Shown: positions 14,694-23,997, counted from the stretch's first letter. The stretch: DNA of 64,000 nt from Umezawaea sp049997955 (GCA_049997955.1 JAEBDY010000005.1:310001-374000), one strand, 5' to 3'. The notes: a model not told the origin generated them from the sequence alone. Made by a program: numbers and translations.

Positions 14694-15830
14694 ATGGCCA
14701 CGCGGACCCTGGGCGTCGTGATGAACGGCGTGACCGGACGGATGGGACACCGGCAGCACCTCGTGCGCTCGGTGCTCGCGATCAGGGAGCAGGGGGGTGT
14801 CGAGCTGTCCGACGGCTCTCGGGTCCAACTGGAGCCGGTCCTGGTCGGCCGCAACGCCGCCAAGCTCGCCGAACTGGCGGACCGGCACGGGCTGACCCGC
14901 TGGACGACGGACCTCGACGCCGCGCTGGGCGACGACTCCTGCCCGCTGTACTTCGACGCGCAGCTCACGGCCGTGCGGGAGAAGTCCATCCTGCGGGCCA
15001 TCGACGCGGGCAGGCACGTCTACACCGAGAAGCCCGTCGCCGAGTCCGTCGAGGGCGCGCTGACCCTGGCCCGCCGCGCGGCCGAGGCGGGCGTGAAGAA
15101 CGGCGTCGTGCACGACAAGCTGTACCTGCCCGGCCTGCTCAAGCTCAAGCGCCTGGTGGACAGCGGGTTCTTCGGCCGGGTGCTCAGCGTGCGCGGCGAG
15201 TTCGGCTACTGGGTCTTCGAGGGCGACTGGCAGGCCGCGCAACGGCCGAGCTGGAACTACCGCGCCGAGGACGGCGGCGGCATCACCGTGGACATGTTCT
15301 GCCACTGGAACTACGTGCTGGAGAACCTGTTCGGCGCGGTGACCTCGGTGATCGCCAAGACCGCCACCCACATCCCGAGCAGGGTGGACGAGGCGGGCGC
15401 GTCCTACGACGCCACGGCCGACGACGCCGCGTACGCCATCTTCGAGCTGGAGGGCGGGGTGGTCGCCCAGCTCAACTCGTCGTGGTGCGTCCGCGTCCAC
15501 CGCGACGAACTGGTCGAGTTCCAGGTCGACGGCACGCGGGGCAGTGCCGTCGCGGGCCTGCGCAAGTGCGTGGTCCAGCCGCGCGAGGCCACCCCCCGGC
15601 CGGTGTGGAACCCGGACCTGGAGGAGACGCGCTCCTACCGCTCCCAGTGGCAGGAGGTCCCGGACAACGCCGACTTCGACAACGGTTTCAAGGCCCAGTG
15701 GGAGCAGTACGTCCGGCACGTGGTCGAGGACACCCCGCACCCGTACGACTTCATGGCGGGGGTCCGCGGCATCCGCCTCGCCCAGGCGGGTCTGGAGTCG
15801 TCCCGCACGAACCGGCGGGTCGAGCTGTGA
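14694..15830 (+). CDS. Gfo/Idh/MocA-family sugar oxidoreductase
   Basis: The 378-residue enzyme has an N-terminal Rossmann domain. The glycine-rich turn is modified (VMNGVTGRMGHRQHL in place of the usual GxGxxG). YTEKPVAESVEGAL is the EKP motif of the family, with Lys as catalytic/NAD contact, and VDMFCHWNYVLENL in the C-terminal sheet domain supplies the HxxxN-like substrate residues. It probably oxidises or reduces a sugar or inositol-like substrate with NAD(P). It is the first gene of a three-gene operon with 4-nt overlaps to the DUF993 protein. Start ATG follows GGGAGGACGA. Confidence 0.85.
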   Translation: MATRTLGVVMNGVTGRMGHRQHLVRSVLAIREQGGVELSDGSRVQLEPVLVGRNAAKLAELADRHGLTRWTTDLDAALGDDSCPLYFDAQLTAVREKSILRAIDAGRHVYTEKPVAESVEGALTLARRAAEAGVKNGVVHDKLYLPGLLKLKRLVDSGFFGRVLSVRGEFGYWVFEGDWQAAQRPSWNYRAEDGGGITVDMFCHWNYVLENLFGAVTSVIAKTATHIPSRVDEAGASYDATADDAAYAIFELEGGVVAQLNSSWCVRVHRDELVEFQVDGTRGSAVAGLRKCVVQPREATPRPVWNPDLEETRSYRSQWQEVPDNADFDNGFKAQWEQYVRHVVEDTPHPYDFMAGVRGIRLAQAGLESSRTNRRVEL

Positions 15831-16975
15831 TCACCCTCCCCACCCTCGAGGGCGCCCTGCGCGACTACGTGCCGCGCGAGCCCGTGGCCTGGCCCGAACC
15901 CGCCGGTCCGCCACGGTCCCGGATCGCGTTCGCCGCCGCGCACGTCGTGGCGGATCCCCTGGGGGACAACAGCCCCGGCGCGCCCGCCGTGGTGGACTGG
16001 GACAGCACCCTCGGGTTCCGCAGGCACCTCTGGTCCTACGGCCTCGGCGTCGCCGAGGCGATGGACACCGCTCAGCGCGGCATGGGCCTGGACTGGACCA
16101 CCACCAGGGAGCTGATCCGCCGCAGCGCCGCCGAGGCGAGGCACCTCGGCGTCCGCATCGCCGCGGGCGCGGGCACGGACCACGCGGACCCGACGACGCT
16201 GGACGAGGTCGTGCGCGCGTACTCCGAGCAGTTCGACGTGGTCCAGGACGCGGGCGCGCAGGTCATCGTCATGGCCAGCAGGCACCTCGCCCGCCTCGCC
16301 ACCGGTCCGGGCGACTACCGGCACGTGTACGACCGACTGCTGCCGCACGCCCACGCGCCGGTGGTCCTGCACTGGCTCGGGCCGGTGTTCGACCCGGCGC
16401 TGGAGGGCTACTGGGGCTCCTCCGACGTCGACGCCGCGACCGCCGCGTTCCTCGACCTCGTGCACGAGCACGCCGACCACGTCGACGGCGTGAAGGTCTC
16501 CCTGCTCGACGCCGAGCACGAGAAGTCGTTGCGCGCCAAGCTCCCCGCGGGCGTCCGCCTCTACACCGGCGACGACTTCAACTACCCCGAGCTGATCAAG
16601 GGCGACGGCACCGCCGCGAGCGACGCCCTGCTCGGCATCTTCGCCGCCATCGCGCCCGCCGCCTCCCGCGCGCTGCACGCGCTCGACGACGGCGACCTCG
16701 CGGCCTACGACGCCGCGTTCGAGCCGACGCTCCCGTTGGCCCGCCACGTCTTCGGCGCTCCCACGTACTACTACAAGACCGGCATCGCCCTCCTGTCCTG
16801 GCTTTCCGGCCTCCAGCCCGGTTTCTCCATGGTCGGCGGCCTGCAGAGCGCCCGCGGCCTGCCTCACCTGGCGGAGACCTACGTCCTCGCGGACCAGGCC
16901 GGACTGCTCCCCGACCCGGAGTTGGCCGTGCACCGCATGTCGTCCCTGCTCGACGTCTACGGGGTCGTCCGGTGA
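15827..16975 (+). CDS. DUF993 family protein (aldolase-like TIM barrel)
   Basis: The 382-residue protein matches the DUF993 family, which is distantly related to dihydrodipicolinate-synthase-type aldolases. It has SRIAFAAAHVVADPLGDN, the LWSYGLGVAEAMDTAQRGMG helix, DHVDGVKVSLLD with a lysine in the position of a Schiff-base lysine, and LYTGDDFNYPELIKGDG. It starts with GTG overlapping the preceding stop as GTGA and overlaps the following gene the same way. Its constant neighbours are a Gfo/Idh/MocA dehydrogenase and a sugar isomerase, so it probably acts on the keto-sugar they produce. The reaction has not been established as far as I know. Confidence 0.85.
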   Translation: MITLPTLEGALRDYVPREPVAWPEPAGPPRSRIAFAAAHVVADPLGDNSPGAPAVVDWDSTLGFRRHLWSYGLGVAEAMDTAQRGMGLDWTTTRELIRRSAAEARHLGVRIAAGAGTDHADPTTLDEVVRAYSEQFDVVQDAGAQVIVMASRHLARLATGPGDYRHVYDRLLPHAHAPVVLHWLGPVFDPALEGYWGSSDVDAATAAFLDLVHEHADHVDGVKVSLLDAEHEKSLRAKLPAGVRLYTGDDFNYPELIKGDGTAASDALLGIFAAIAPAASRALHALDDGDLAAYDAAFEPTLPLARHVFGAPTYYYKTGIALLSWLSGLQPGFSMVGGLQSARGLPHLAETYVLADQAGLLPDPELAVHRMSSLLDVYGVVR

Positions 16976-17799
16976 ACCGCCTGTCCCTCAACCAGAAGAC
17001 CGTCAACGGCTGCACGCTGCCGGAGGCCGTGGCCGCCTGCACCCGTGCGGGCATCACCTCGATCGGCGTCTGGCGGGAACCCCTGCACGACCTCGGCGTG
17101 GACGCGGGCGTCGCCCTCGTCGCCGAAGCGGGCCTGCACGTCTCCTCCCTGTGCCGGGGCGGGTTCTTCACCGCGCCGGACCGCCAGGAGGTCCTGGCCG
17201 ACAACCGGCGCGCCGTCGACGAGACGGCGGCGTTGAACGCCGACTGCCTGGTCCTCGTGGTCGGCGGCCTGCCGCCGGGCAGCCGCGACCTCCCCGCCGC
17301 CCGCGGCCGGGTGGCCGACGTCCTCGCCGAGCTGGTCCCGTACGCCGCCGACCGCGGCGTCCGCTTGGCCTTGGAACCCATGCACCCGATCTACGCCGCT
17401 GACCGCGGCGTCCTCTCCACCCTCGGCCAAGCGCTGGACCTGGCCGAACAGCACGACCCGGCCGTCGTCGGCGTGGTCGTGGACACTTTCCACGTCTGGT
17501 GGGACCCCGATCTGGAGCGGCAGATCGCCAGGGCGGGGGACCGCGTCGCGTCGTTCCAGGTGTGCGACTGGATCACCCCGCTCCCGGCCGACACCCTGCT
17601 CGCCCGAGGTGTGATGGGCGACGGGCACATCGACTTCCGGCACATCGCGGGCCTGGTGGCCAAAGCGGGGTACACCGGCGACGTCGAGGTGGAGATCTTC
17701 AACGCCGACGTGTGGCGCGAGGACCCGGACACCGTCGTGGCAAAGGTCGTGCGGCGCTTCGCCGAGCACGTCAGCGCTGCTGCCACATGGAGTAGATGA
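16972..17799 (+). CDS. sugar phosphate isomerase/epimerase family protein
   Basis: This 275-residue xylose-isomerase-like TIM barrel starts MNRLSLNQKTVNGCTLPEAV. The metal-binding acids and histidine are in LALEPMHP, VVVDTFHVWWDP and VEVEIFNADVW. The family includes keto-sugar epimerases, inosose dehydratases and 3-keto-glycoside-processing enzymes. It is translationally coupled by a GTGA overlap to the DUF993 gene, so all three enzymes act in one pathway. The 3' end overlaps the convergent lipoprotein gene by 29 bases, so both genes must share coding DNA on opposite strands. Confidence 0.85.
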   Translation: MNRLSLNQKTVNGCTLPEAVAACTRAGITSIGVWREPLHDLGVDAGVALVAEAGLHVSSLCRGGFFTAPDRQEVLADNRRAVDETAALNADCLVLVVGGLPPGSRDLPAARGRVADVLAELVPYAADRGVRLALEPMHPIYAADRGVLSTLGQALDLAEQHDPAVVGVVVDTFHVWWDPDLERQIARAGDRVASFQVCDWITPLPADTLLARGVMGDGHIDFRHIAGLVAKAGYTGDVEVEIFNADVWREDPDTVVAKVVRRFAEHVSAAATWSR

Positions 17800-18238
17800 G
17801 GTTCTCGCCGTCCGCGCACACCACCTGCGGCATCGAACCCTCCGGCACCTGGTTGCACGACATCGGCCCGATCGCGAGCGGCGGCAGCCCGGTCTTCGGG
17901 TCGGAGCGCTGCGCGTAGTAGTCGAACAGGACGGCGGCGGCCTGGTCGCAGTCCAGCCTGCCCGCTGGGGTCTCGACCACCACCGCGAGCATCTCCTTGC
18001 CCAGGGCCCCGGTGAACGGCCGGTCGCAGTACTGGGCCGGCGCGCTCTCGTCGACCACGGGTGGCGGGACCAGGACCGGAGTCGACTCGGTCTCGGTCGT
18101 GGTCGTGGTGGTTTCCGCGGTCGTCGTTTCCGGGGGAGTGGACGACACCGACCCGGACCCGGAGCCGGACCCGGCGACGACGCTGGAACAGCCCGCGGCC
18201 AGCACGGCGAGCAGCAGTGGCGCGATCACGAACCTCAT
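17771..18238 (-). CDS. putative lipoprotein, unknown
   Basis: This encodes 155 residues. A lipoprotein signal peptide has the lipobox LAAGCSS. A low-complexity Ser/Gly then Thr/Glu stretch (TTTAETTTTTTETES-like) acts as a spacer from the membrane. A compact C-terminal domain of about 90 residues has cysteines in YCDRPF, LDCDQA, MSCNQV and VVCADG that probably form two disulfides. It is exported and anchored to the outer face. No enzymatic motif is visible. Similar small Cys-containing lipoproteins are common in mycobacteria and relatives. Confidence 0.75.
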   Translation of the reverse strand: MRFVIAPLLLAVLAAGCSSVVAGSGSGSGSVSSTPPETTTAETTTTTTETESTPVLVPPPVVDESAPAQYCDRPFTGALGKEMLAVVVETPAGRLDCDQAAAVLFDYYAQRSDPKTGLPPLAIGPMSCNQVPEGSMPQVVCADGENLIYSMWQQR

Positions 18239-18304
18239 GTCACCAGGTTCGACCGCCCAGGCCCTACCGTTACGCCATCGGGAGGGGAATCGGACTCGGG
18301 AAGG

Positions 18305-19486
18305 GTGACCGTGGCACCACGTGGTTCGCGCTGGCTCTCCGGCATCGTCCAGATCGCCGAACCGGACGGCGTCGTCGACCTGGGGCCGGGCCACCTGGAT
18401 CCGGCGCTGCTCCCGACCGAACTGATGCGCGAGGCGTACGGCGTCGCCTTCGACGACTACGGCCCGGCGGGCCTCACCTACGGCGAGAACCAGGGCCCGC
18501 TGCCGCTGCGGGAAGCCCTGGCCGAGCGCGTCACCGCCGCCGACGGCATCCCGTGCCACGCCGACCAGGTCGTCATCACCGCGGGCACGTCCACCACGCT
18601 CGACCTGCTCGCCCGCTGGTCGCTGCCCGACGCCGACACCGTCGTGGCCGACGCGCTGGCCTACGACTACGGCATGCGCGTCTTCGCCGAACGGGGCCTG
18701 ACCGCCACCCGCGTGCCCATGGACGCCGCGGGCATGGTCCCGGAGGCGCTGGACGAGGCCCTGCGCTCCCACCGCGCCGCGGGCAACGGGGTGGCGCTGC
18801 TGTACCTGCTGCCGACCTTCCACAACCCCACCGGTCTCGTCGTGCCGCGCGAACGCCGTTCGGCGCTGGTCGAGGTGGCCAGGGCGCACGGCGTCGTCGT
18901 GGTGGAGGACGACGCCTACGCCGACATCGCGTTCGGACCCGCCCCACCGCCTTCGGCGGCCGGTCTGGCCGGCTACCAGGGGGTTCTCCGCCTGGGCACG
19001 TTCTCCAAGTCCTTGGCGCCGGGCCTGCGCCTTGGCTGGCTCGCCGCCGACGCCGCCACCGCGAGCCGCCTGGCCGAGAGCGCCGCGTTCAGCAGCGGCG
19101 GCGGCCTCAACCACCTGGCGGCCGTCGCCGTGGCGGGACTGCTGGACAGCGGCGCCTACGAGGACCACGTGCGGTGGCTGCGCGACCAGCTCCGCCACCG
19201 CCGTGACGCGCTGGTCTCCACGCTGCGCGCGACCCTGCCTCCCGAGTTCCGCTTCACCACCCCCGACGGCGGTTTCTTCCTCTGGGTCCACCTCCCCGAC
19301 GGCTACCCGGAGGCGGAGGCCGTCGAGGCGGCGGCGCGGGCGGGATCGCCGGTGGTGCCGGGCTCCCGCTTCGGCCACGGCACGGGCCCCGCGGTCCGGC
19401 TCTCCTGGAGCTTCCACGGCCCGGAGCGGCTGGCCGAGGGGGCTCGGCGGCTGGCACGGGCGTGGACGTCGGCACTTCCCGGCTGA
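18305..19486 (+). CDS. class I/II aminotransferase-like PLP enzyme
   Basis: The 393-residue protein has the fold-type-I aminotransferase core without an HTH domain. GLTYGENQGPLPLREALAERV is the substrate-binding N-terminal region, TFHNPTGLVVP carries the PLP-contacting Asn, DDAYADIAF the Asp/Tyr, and LGTFSKSLAPGLRLGWLA the Schiff-base lysine. A C-terminal FRFTTPDGGFFLWVHLP supplies the carboxylate-binding region. It is closest to the 2-aminoadipate/valine-type aminotransferases related to MocR proteins. The start is GTG 18305, 66 bases from the divergent lipoprotein. Substrate unknown. Confidence 0.83.
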   Translation: MTVAPRGSRWLSGIVQIAEPDGVVDLGPGHLDPALLPTELMREAYGVAFDDYGPAGLTYGENQGPLPLREALAERVTAADGIPCHADQVVITAGTSTTLDLLARWSLPDADTVVADALAYDYGMRVFAERGLTATRVPMDAAGMVPEALDEALRSHRAAGNGVALLYLLPTFHNPTGLVVPRERRSALVEVARAHGVVVVEDDAYADIAFGPAPPPSAAGLAGYQGVLRLGTFSKSLAPGLRLGWLAADAATASRLAESAAFSSGGGLNHLAAVAVAGLLDSGAYEDHVRWLRDQLRHRRDALVSTLRATLPPEFRFTTPDGGFFLWVHLPDGYPEAEAVEAAARAGSPVVPGSRFGHGTGPAVRLSWSFHGPERLAEGARRLARAWTSALPG

Positions 19487-19585
19487 CCGTGAACGGTCAC
19501 CGCCGTCGTTCACCTTGCCCCAGTGGCGTGGATCACCTACCGTCACGATGAACATGAATCGGCTTCACGTACCTCGGGAGTGCGA

Positions 19586-21607
19586 ATGCGGGCCACTCGG
19601 CGTTCGGTCGTCATGACTGTGCTGACCACCGTGGCGGGGGTCCTGGTGTTCACGGGCCAGCCCGCCGCTCAGGCCGGTCCGGAGCCCTACCTCGTCGGGC
19701 GCGGCATCTCCGACGTGACGGGACCCGCCGCCGAGAACGGGATGATGGGGTACTCGGACTTCGACCAGAAGACCACCGGCATCCACCAGCGCCAGCGGTC
19801 CCGCGCCTACGTCGTGGTCGACCGGGCCACCGGTGGCCGCGTCGCGTACGTCAACGCGGACCTGGCGATGATCTTCCGCGCCGTGCAGGAGTCCGTGCTG
19901 GGCAAGCTCCAGGAGCGCTACGGCTCGCTGTACACCCGCGAGAACCTGCTGCTGTCGGCGACGCACACGCACGCCGGGCCGGGCGGGTACTCCCACAACC
20001 TGGCCTACAACCTGTCGGTCCTCGGCATGCAGCAGCAGACGCTCGACGCGGTCACCAACGGCATCGTCGAGTCGGTCGTCGAGGCGCACGAGGACCTCAA
20101 GCCCGGCTCGCTGTCGCTGGGCCGCGGCGAGCTGACCGACGCGAGCGTCAACCGGTCGCGGGTGGCGTTCGAGCAGAACCCCGCGGCGGACAAGGAGTTC
20201 TTCCCCGCCGCGATCGACCCGGCGATGACCGTGCTGAAGTTCAAGCAGGGCACCGCCGACGTCGGCGCGGTCAGCTGGTTCGCCACCCACAACACGTCGA
20301 TGACCGGCGAGAACACGCTGATCAGCCCGGACAACAAGGGCTACGCGTCCTACCAGTGGGAGCACGACGACTCCGGCGTGCGCTACCTGGACGACCGGCC
20401 GGGCTTCGTCGCCGCGTTCCCCAACACCAACGCGGGCGACATGTCGCCGAACCTGAACCTGCGCCCCGGATCCGGGCCCACCGAGGACCCCGTCGAGAAC
20501 ACCCGGATCATCGGCGAGCGGCAGAACCGCAAGGCCCAGCAGATCTACTCCGGGCCGCAGACCGCCGTGACCGGCGGCGTGGACCACCGGATGAGGTTCG
20601 TGGACATGGGGTCCGTGGCGGTGGACGGCCGCTACACCACTGACGGCAGGCCCGGCACCACCTGCTCGGGCGTGGTGGGCGCCTCGACGATGGCGGGCAG
20701 CATCGAGGACGGTCCGGCGATCCCCGGCTTCACCGAGGGCATGCAGAGCCCGATCAAGGCACTGCTGGAACCGCTGAACATCCCCGTGCCGCAGTGGCTC
20801 AAGGACTGCCAGTACCCGAAGGCGTCCCTGGTCCCGACCGGGCTGGTGCAGGCGACGCCGAACGTGGTCCCGCTGCAGATCATCCGGATCGGCCAGCTGC
20901 ACCTGCTCGCCGTGCCGGGCGAGGTGACGATCACGGCGGGTCTGCGGATCCGCCGCGCGGTCGCCACCGAGCTGGACGTGCCGCTGGACACCGTGCTGAT
21001 CCAGGGCTACGCCAACGACTACAGCCAGTACGTCACCACGCCGGAGGAGTACGACCTCCAGCAGTACGAGGGCGGCTCCACCCTGTTCGGCCGCAACACC
21101 GCGCCCGCCTACCAGCAGGAGTTCGGCAAGCTCGCGGCGTCGATGCGCGCGGGCACCACGCCCGCCGCGGGTCCGACGCCGACCAAGCCGCCGTTCACCG
21201 ACCTGAACCTGCAGACCGGCGTGGTGTTCGACGACAAGGCGCTGTCGCACACCTTCGGCCAGGTCCTCACCCAGCCCGCCGCGTCCTACACGAGCGGGCA
21301 GACCGCGACCGCGGTGTTCGTCACCGGGCACCCGAAGAACAACCTGCGCCGCAACGGGACCTTCCTGGAGGTGCAGCGGCTGGTGGACGGCCAGTGGACC
21401 CGCCACGGCGACGACGGCGACTGGTCCACCCGCTACCAGTGGAGGCGCTCCGGCGTGGCCAACTCGGAGGCCACGGTCACCTGGGCGATCCCGGCGGGCA
21501 CCCCCGCGGGCACGTACCGGATCGTGCACAACGGCGACTGGAAGAGCGGCTGGACCGGCAAGATCACCGCGTTCACCGGCGCGACGGGCACCTTCACGGT
21601 CGGCTGA
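19586..21607 (+). CDS. secreted neutral ceramidase
   Basis: The 673-residue protein has a Sec/Tat-like signal peptide (MRATRRSVVMTVLTTVAGV, cleavage near QAG). The alkaline/neutral ceramidase fold follows: GRGISDVTGPAAENGMMGY at the N-terminus, zinc histidines in SATHTHAGPGGYSHN and WFATHNTSM, the active-site loop NTNAGDMSPN with the serine used for amide hydrolysis, and YANDYSQYVTTPEEYDLQQYEGG. A C-terminal immunoglobulin-like domain completes it. It hydrolyses ceramide to sphingosine and fatty acid. Since the bacterium is unlikely to make ceramide, the substrate probably comes from eukaryotes in the environment. Its 3' end overlaps the convergent PucR gene by 14 bases. Confidence 0.9.
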   Translation: MRATRRSVVMTVLTTVAGVLVFTGQPAAQAGPEPYLVGRGISDVTGPAAENGMMGYSDFDQKTTGIHQRQRSRAYVVVDRATGGRVAYVNADLAMIFRAVQESVLGKLQERYGSLYTRENLLLSATHTHAGPGGYSHNLAYNLSVLGMQQQTLDAVTNGIVESVVEAHEDLKPGSLSLGRGELTDASVNRSRVAFEQNPAADKEFFPAAIDPAMTVLKFKQGTADVGAVSWFATHNTSMTGENTLISPDNKGYASYQWEHDDSGVRYLDDRPGFVAAFPNTNAGDMSPNLNLRPGSGPTEDPVENTRIIGERQNRKAQQIYSGPQTAVTGGVDHRMRFVDMGSVAVDGRYTTDGRPGTTCSGVVGASTMAGSIEDGPAIPGFTEGMQSPIKALLEPLNIPVPQWLKDCQYPKASLVPTGLVQATPNVVPLQIIRIGQLHLLAVPGEVTITAGLRIRRAVATELDVPLDTVLIQGYANDYSQYVTTPEEYDLQQYEGGSTLFGRNTAPAYQQEFGKLAASMRAGTTPAAGPTPTKPPFTDLNLQTGVVFDDKALSHTFGQVLTQPAASYTSGQTATAVFVTGHPKNNLRRNGTFLEVQRLVDGQWTRHGDDGDWSTRYQWRRSGVANSEATVTWAIPAGTPAGTYRIVHNGDWKSGWTGKITAFTGATGTFTVG

Positions 21608-22826
21608 CCGGGCGGGGGGCGGGTTCACCACCCGCCTCCCGCGGTGCGCCCAGCGCGATGGTCAGTTCGAGCACGGTCGTGGGGTCCTCCAGCCGCGATC
21701 CGTACAGCTCGCGGAGCTGGCTCATCCGGTAGCGCACGGTCTGCGGGTGCACGAACAGGTCCGCCGCGATCTCCTCGCGCCGCCCGTGGTGCAGCAGCCA
21801 CGAGCGCAGCGTCTCCACCAGTTTGGCCCGCGGCCCCGGCCGCAGGCCGTCGAGCGGCGCCAGGACCTGGGCGCGCAGGTCGTCGAGCGCCTCGACGTCG
21901 GACAGCAGGACGAGATCGGCCAGCCGCTGCTCGGTGTCCAGGGGCGCGTTGCCCACGGGCTGGAGGCCGAGCCGCACGGCCCGCTGGGCCCGGAGGTAGG
22001 ACGCCCGCACCTCCGTCCACGGTCGAGCGGGTCCGAACACGGCTTCCACGCCGAGGAGGGCGCTGGTCAGCGACGGCCGGAAGCGGCCGTCGACGTCGGG
22101 GACCAGGAGCACCGTCATCCGTCCCTCGGGGACGTCCTCGTCGGCCTGCAGGGTGCGCGGATCGAGCCGCACCAGCACGCCGCGGGCCCTCGCCTCGGGG
22201 ACGATCACCGCGGTCAGCGAGCGCGGCGGTTCCCAGCTCGCCCGCTCCGCCGCCGCCACCAGCTCGTCGGGGTTCCCGCCGCTGAGCAGGCCGTGCGCCA
22301 GTCGCTCCAGGTAGTGCTGCCGAACCCGGCCGGTGGTGGCCAGCTCGTCGCCGTGGCCCGCCACGCTGAGCGCCGACAGCCGGTCGATGTAGGCGAACAG
22401 GAGTTCGGCGAACCTGGCCATCTCCCCGGACGAGAGGCCGAGCGCCGCGATGGCGCTCAGCTCCCGCCACGCGACCCGCGCCCCGACCCGGTAGGCGGCC
22501 AGCAGCGCGTCCATCGACCGGCCGCTGCGGGCCTCGCCGCGGCCGAGCGCGTACGCGCCGTCGAGGGCGGGACCCAGCGGGGTGCCCGCGTCCGCGCTCC
22601 CGGTGCCCGCCGTCAGCTCCAGGAACCCGCCCAGCGCCAGCTGCACGGCCCGCTCGATCGTCCGGCCCGTCCCGCCGGTGAAGACCTCGGCGTACGCGGG
22701 CACGTCCACGACGACGGCGGCGACCGTGTGCTCGGCGACCGATGCCAGCTCGGACCGCATCGCCGCCGCCACCGGTTCGGGTAGCTGGAACTCCTCCAGA
22801 CGGGAGGAGTTGTTCGCAGGTGACAA
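21594..22826 (-). CDS. PucR-family regulator, divergent from the desaturase operon
   Basis: The 410-residue protein has an N-terminal helical sensor-like region (RsbRD-like, about 15-170), a degenerate central domain and a C-terminal PucR HTH (LRSWLLHHGRREEIAADLFV, then HPQTVRYRMSQLRELYG). It is divergent by 65 bases from the ferredoxin-reductase/desaturase pair. A regulator of this type beside a DesA3-like system suggests control of membrane fatty-acid desaturation. The effector is unknown. A 7-bp inverted repeat in the gap is a candidate binding site. Confidence 0.85.
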   Translation of the reverse strand: MSPANNSSRLEEFQLPEPVAAAMRSELASVAEHTVAAVVVDVPAYAEVFTGGTGRTIERAVQLALGGFLELTAGTGSADAGTPLGPALDGAYALGRGEARSGRSMDALLAAYRVGARVAWRELSAIAALGLSSGEMARFAELLFAYIDRLSALSVAGHGDELATTGRVRQHYLERLAHGLLSGGNPDELVAAAERASWEPPRSLTAVIVPEARARGVLVRLDPRTLQADEDVPEGRMTVLLVPDVDGRFRPSLTSALLGVEAVFGPARPWTEVRASYLRAQRAVRLGLQPVGNAPLDTEQRLADLVLLSDVEALDDLRAQVLAPLDGLRPGPRAKLVETLRSWLLHHGRREEIAADLFVHPQTVRYRMSQLRELYGSRLEDPTTVLELTIALGAPREAGGEPAPRPVSRP

Positions 22827-22846
22827 GGAACGGGCCTCGATTCACG

Positions 22847-22873
22847 TCGGAGGCACAGGAATTTACCCTCCGA
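22847..22873. promoter_or_regulatory. inverted repeat in the PucR/desaturase divergent gap
   Basis: TCGGAGG (22847-22853) and CCTCCGA (22867-22873) are perfect inverted arms separated by 13 bases that include an AT-rich AATTTA. It lies 19 bases before the reductase start and 21 bases before the regulator start, a suitable operator position for both. Confidence 0.45.
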
Positions 22874-22891
22874 TGTTGACACGCTGGAGTC

Positions 22892-23974
22892 ATGTCGACA
22901 ACACGGACCCCGGCCCGGGTTTCGCTGCGCGCCCGCGCCCGCCGGATCGCCGAGCTGGTGACCACGCCGCTCGTGCCCAGCGACTACTGGGACCTCCTGG
23001 ACCCGCTGCGGGGCGGCGCGAACCCGCGCGGGCGGATCGAGGCCCTGCGGGCCGAGACCCGTGACGCCGTGACCCTCGTCATCCGGCCGGGACGCGGCTG
23101 GGCGGGCCACACCGCGGGCCAGTACGTGCGCCTCGGCGTCGACGTGGACGGGGTCCGCCACTGGCGCTCGTACTCCCTGACCTCGCCGCCCCGGCCCGAC
23201 GGCACCATCACCGTCACGGTCAAGGCCGTGCCGGGCGGGACCGTGTCGGAGTTCCTCGTCCGCCAGGTCCGGGTCGGCACCGTCGTGCAGCTCGACCAGG
23301 CGGCCGGTGACTTCACCCTGCCCCGCGTCCGGCCCGCGAAGGCGCTGTTCGTCACCGCGGGGAGCGGCATCACGCCGGTGATGGGCATGCTCCGCGACGG
23401 CGCCGCCGAACTCGACGACGTCGTGCTCGTGCACTCCGCCCCCCGGCCGGAGGACGTCGTCTTCGGCGCCGAACTGCGGGGGATCGCCGCTCGCGGCGGG
23501 CTGCGCCTGGTGGAACGCCACACCGGGGTCGACGGGCGGCTCACCCCCGAGCAGCTCGCGACGCTGGTCCCCGACCTCGCGTCCAGGCAGACCTGGGCGT
23601 GCGGCCCGAACGGCCTGCTCGACGCGTTGCAGAACACCTACGACGCCGCGGGCAACGGCCACCTGCTGCACACCGAGCGGTTCCGCCCCGTCGTGATCGC
23701 CGTCGGCGACGGCGGCACCGTCTCGTTCGCCGACTCCGGCGTCACCGCCGACTCCGACGCCGCCACCTCGCTGCTCGACACCGGCGAGGCCAACGGCGTG
23801 CTCATGCCGTCCGGCTGCCGCATGGGCATCTGCTTCGGCTGCGTCATCCCGCTGCGCGAGGGGTCGGTGCGCGACCTGCGCGACGGCCGGGTGACCACCG
23901 CCGCGCCCGGCGACGACATCCGCGTCCAGACCTGCGTGTCCGCCGCGGCGGGCGCCTGCCACCTCGGCATCTGA
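22892..23974 (+). CDS. ferredoxin-NAD(P)H reductase with [2Fe-2S] domain, desaturase partner
   Basis: The 360-residue protein joins a flavodoxin-reductase module to a plant-type ferredoxin domain. RSYSLTSPP binds FAD, FVTAGSGITPVMGML binds NAD(P), and the C-terminal ferredoxin has PSGCRMGICFGCVIP as the cluster cysteine motif. It resembles Mycobacterium Rv3230c, which supplies electrons to the stearoyl-CoA desaturase DesA3. Here the next gene, 23 bases downstream, is exactly such a desaturase, so the two form an electron-transfer pair at the membrane. Start ATG 22892 lies after a short AT-rich promoter gap shared with PucR. Confidence 0.9.
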   Translation: MSTTRTPARVSLRARARRIAELVTTPLVPSDYWDLLDPLRGGANPRGRIEALRAETRDAVTLVIRPGRGWAGHTAGQYVRLGVDVDGVRHWRSYSLTSPPRPDGTITVTVKAVPGGTVSEFLVRQVRVGTVVQLDQAAGDFTLPRVRPAKALFVTAGSGITPVMGMLRDGAAELDDVVLVHSAPRPEDVVFGAELRGIAARGGLRLVERHTGVDGRLTPEQLATLVPDLASRQTWACGPNGLLDALQNTYDAAGNGHLLHTERFRPVVIAVGDGGTVSFADSGVTADSDAATSLLDTGEANGVLMPSGCRMGICFGCVIPLREGSVRDLRDGRVTTAAPGDDIRVQTCVSAAAGACHLGI

Positions 23975-23997
23975 CCACACCCCACTGCGAGGACACC

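Noticed and set aside
19565..21631. 688-codon minus-strand frame opposite the ceramidase
   Set aside because: Composition is His/Arg/Val-rich with no motifs; the ceramidase on the plus strand has all catalytic motifs and a signal peptide.
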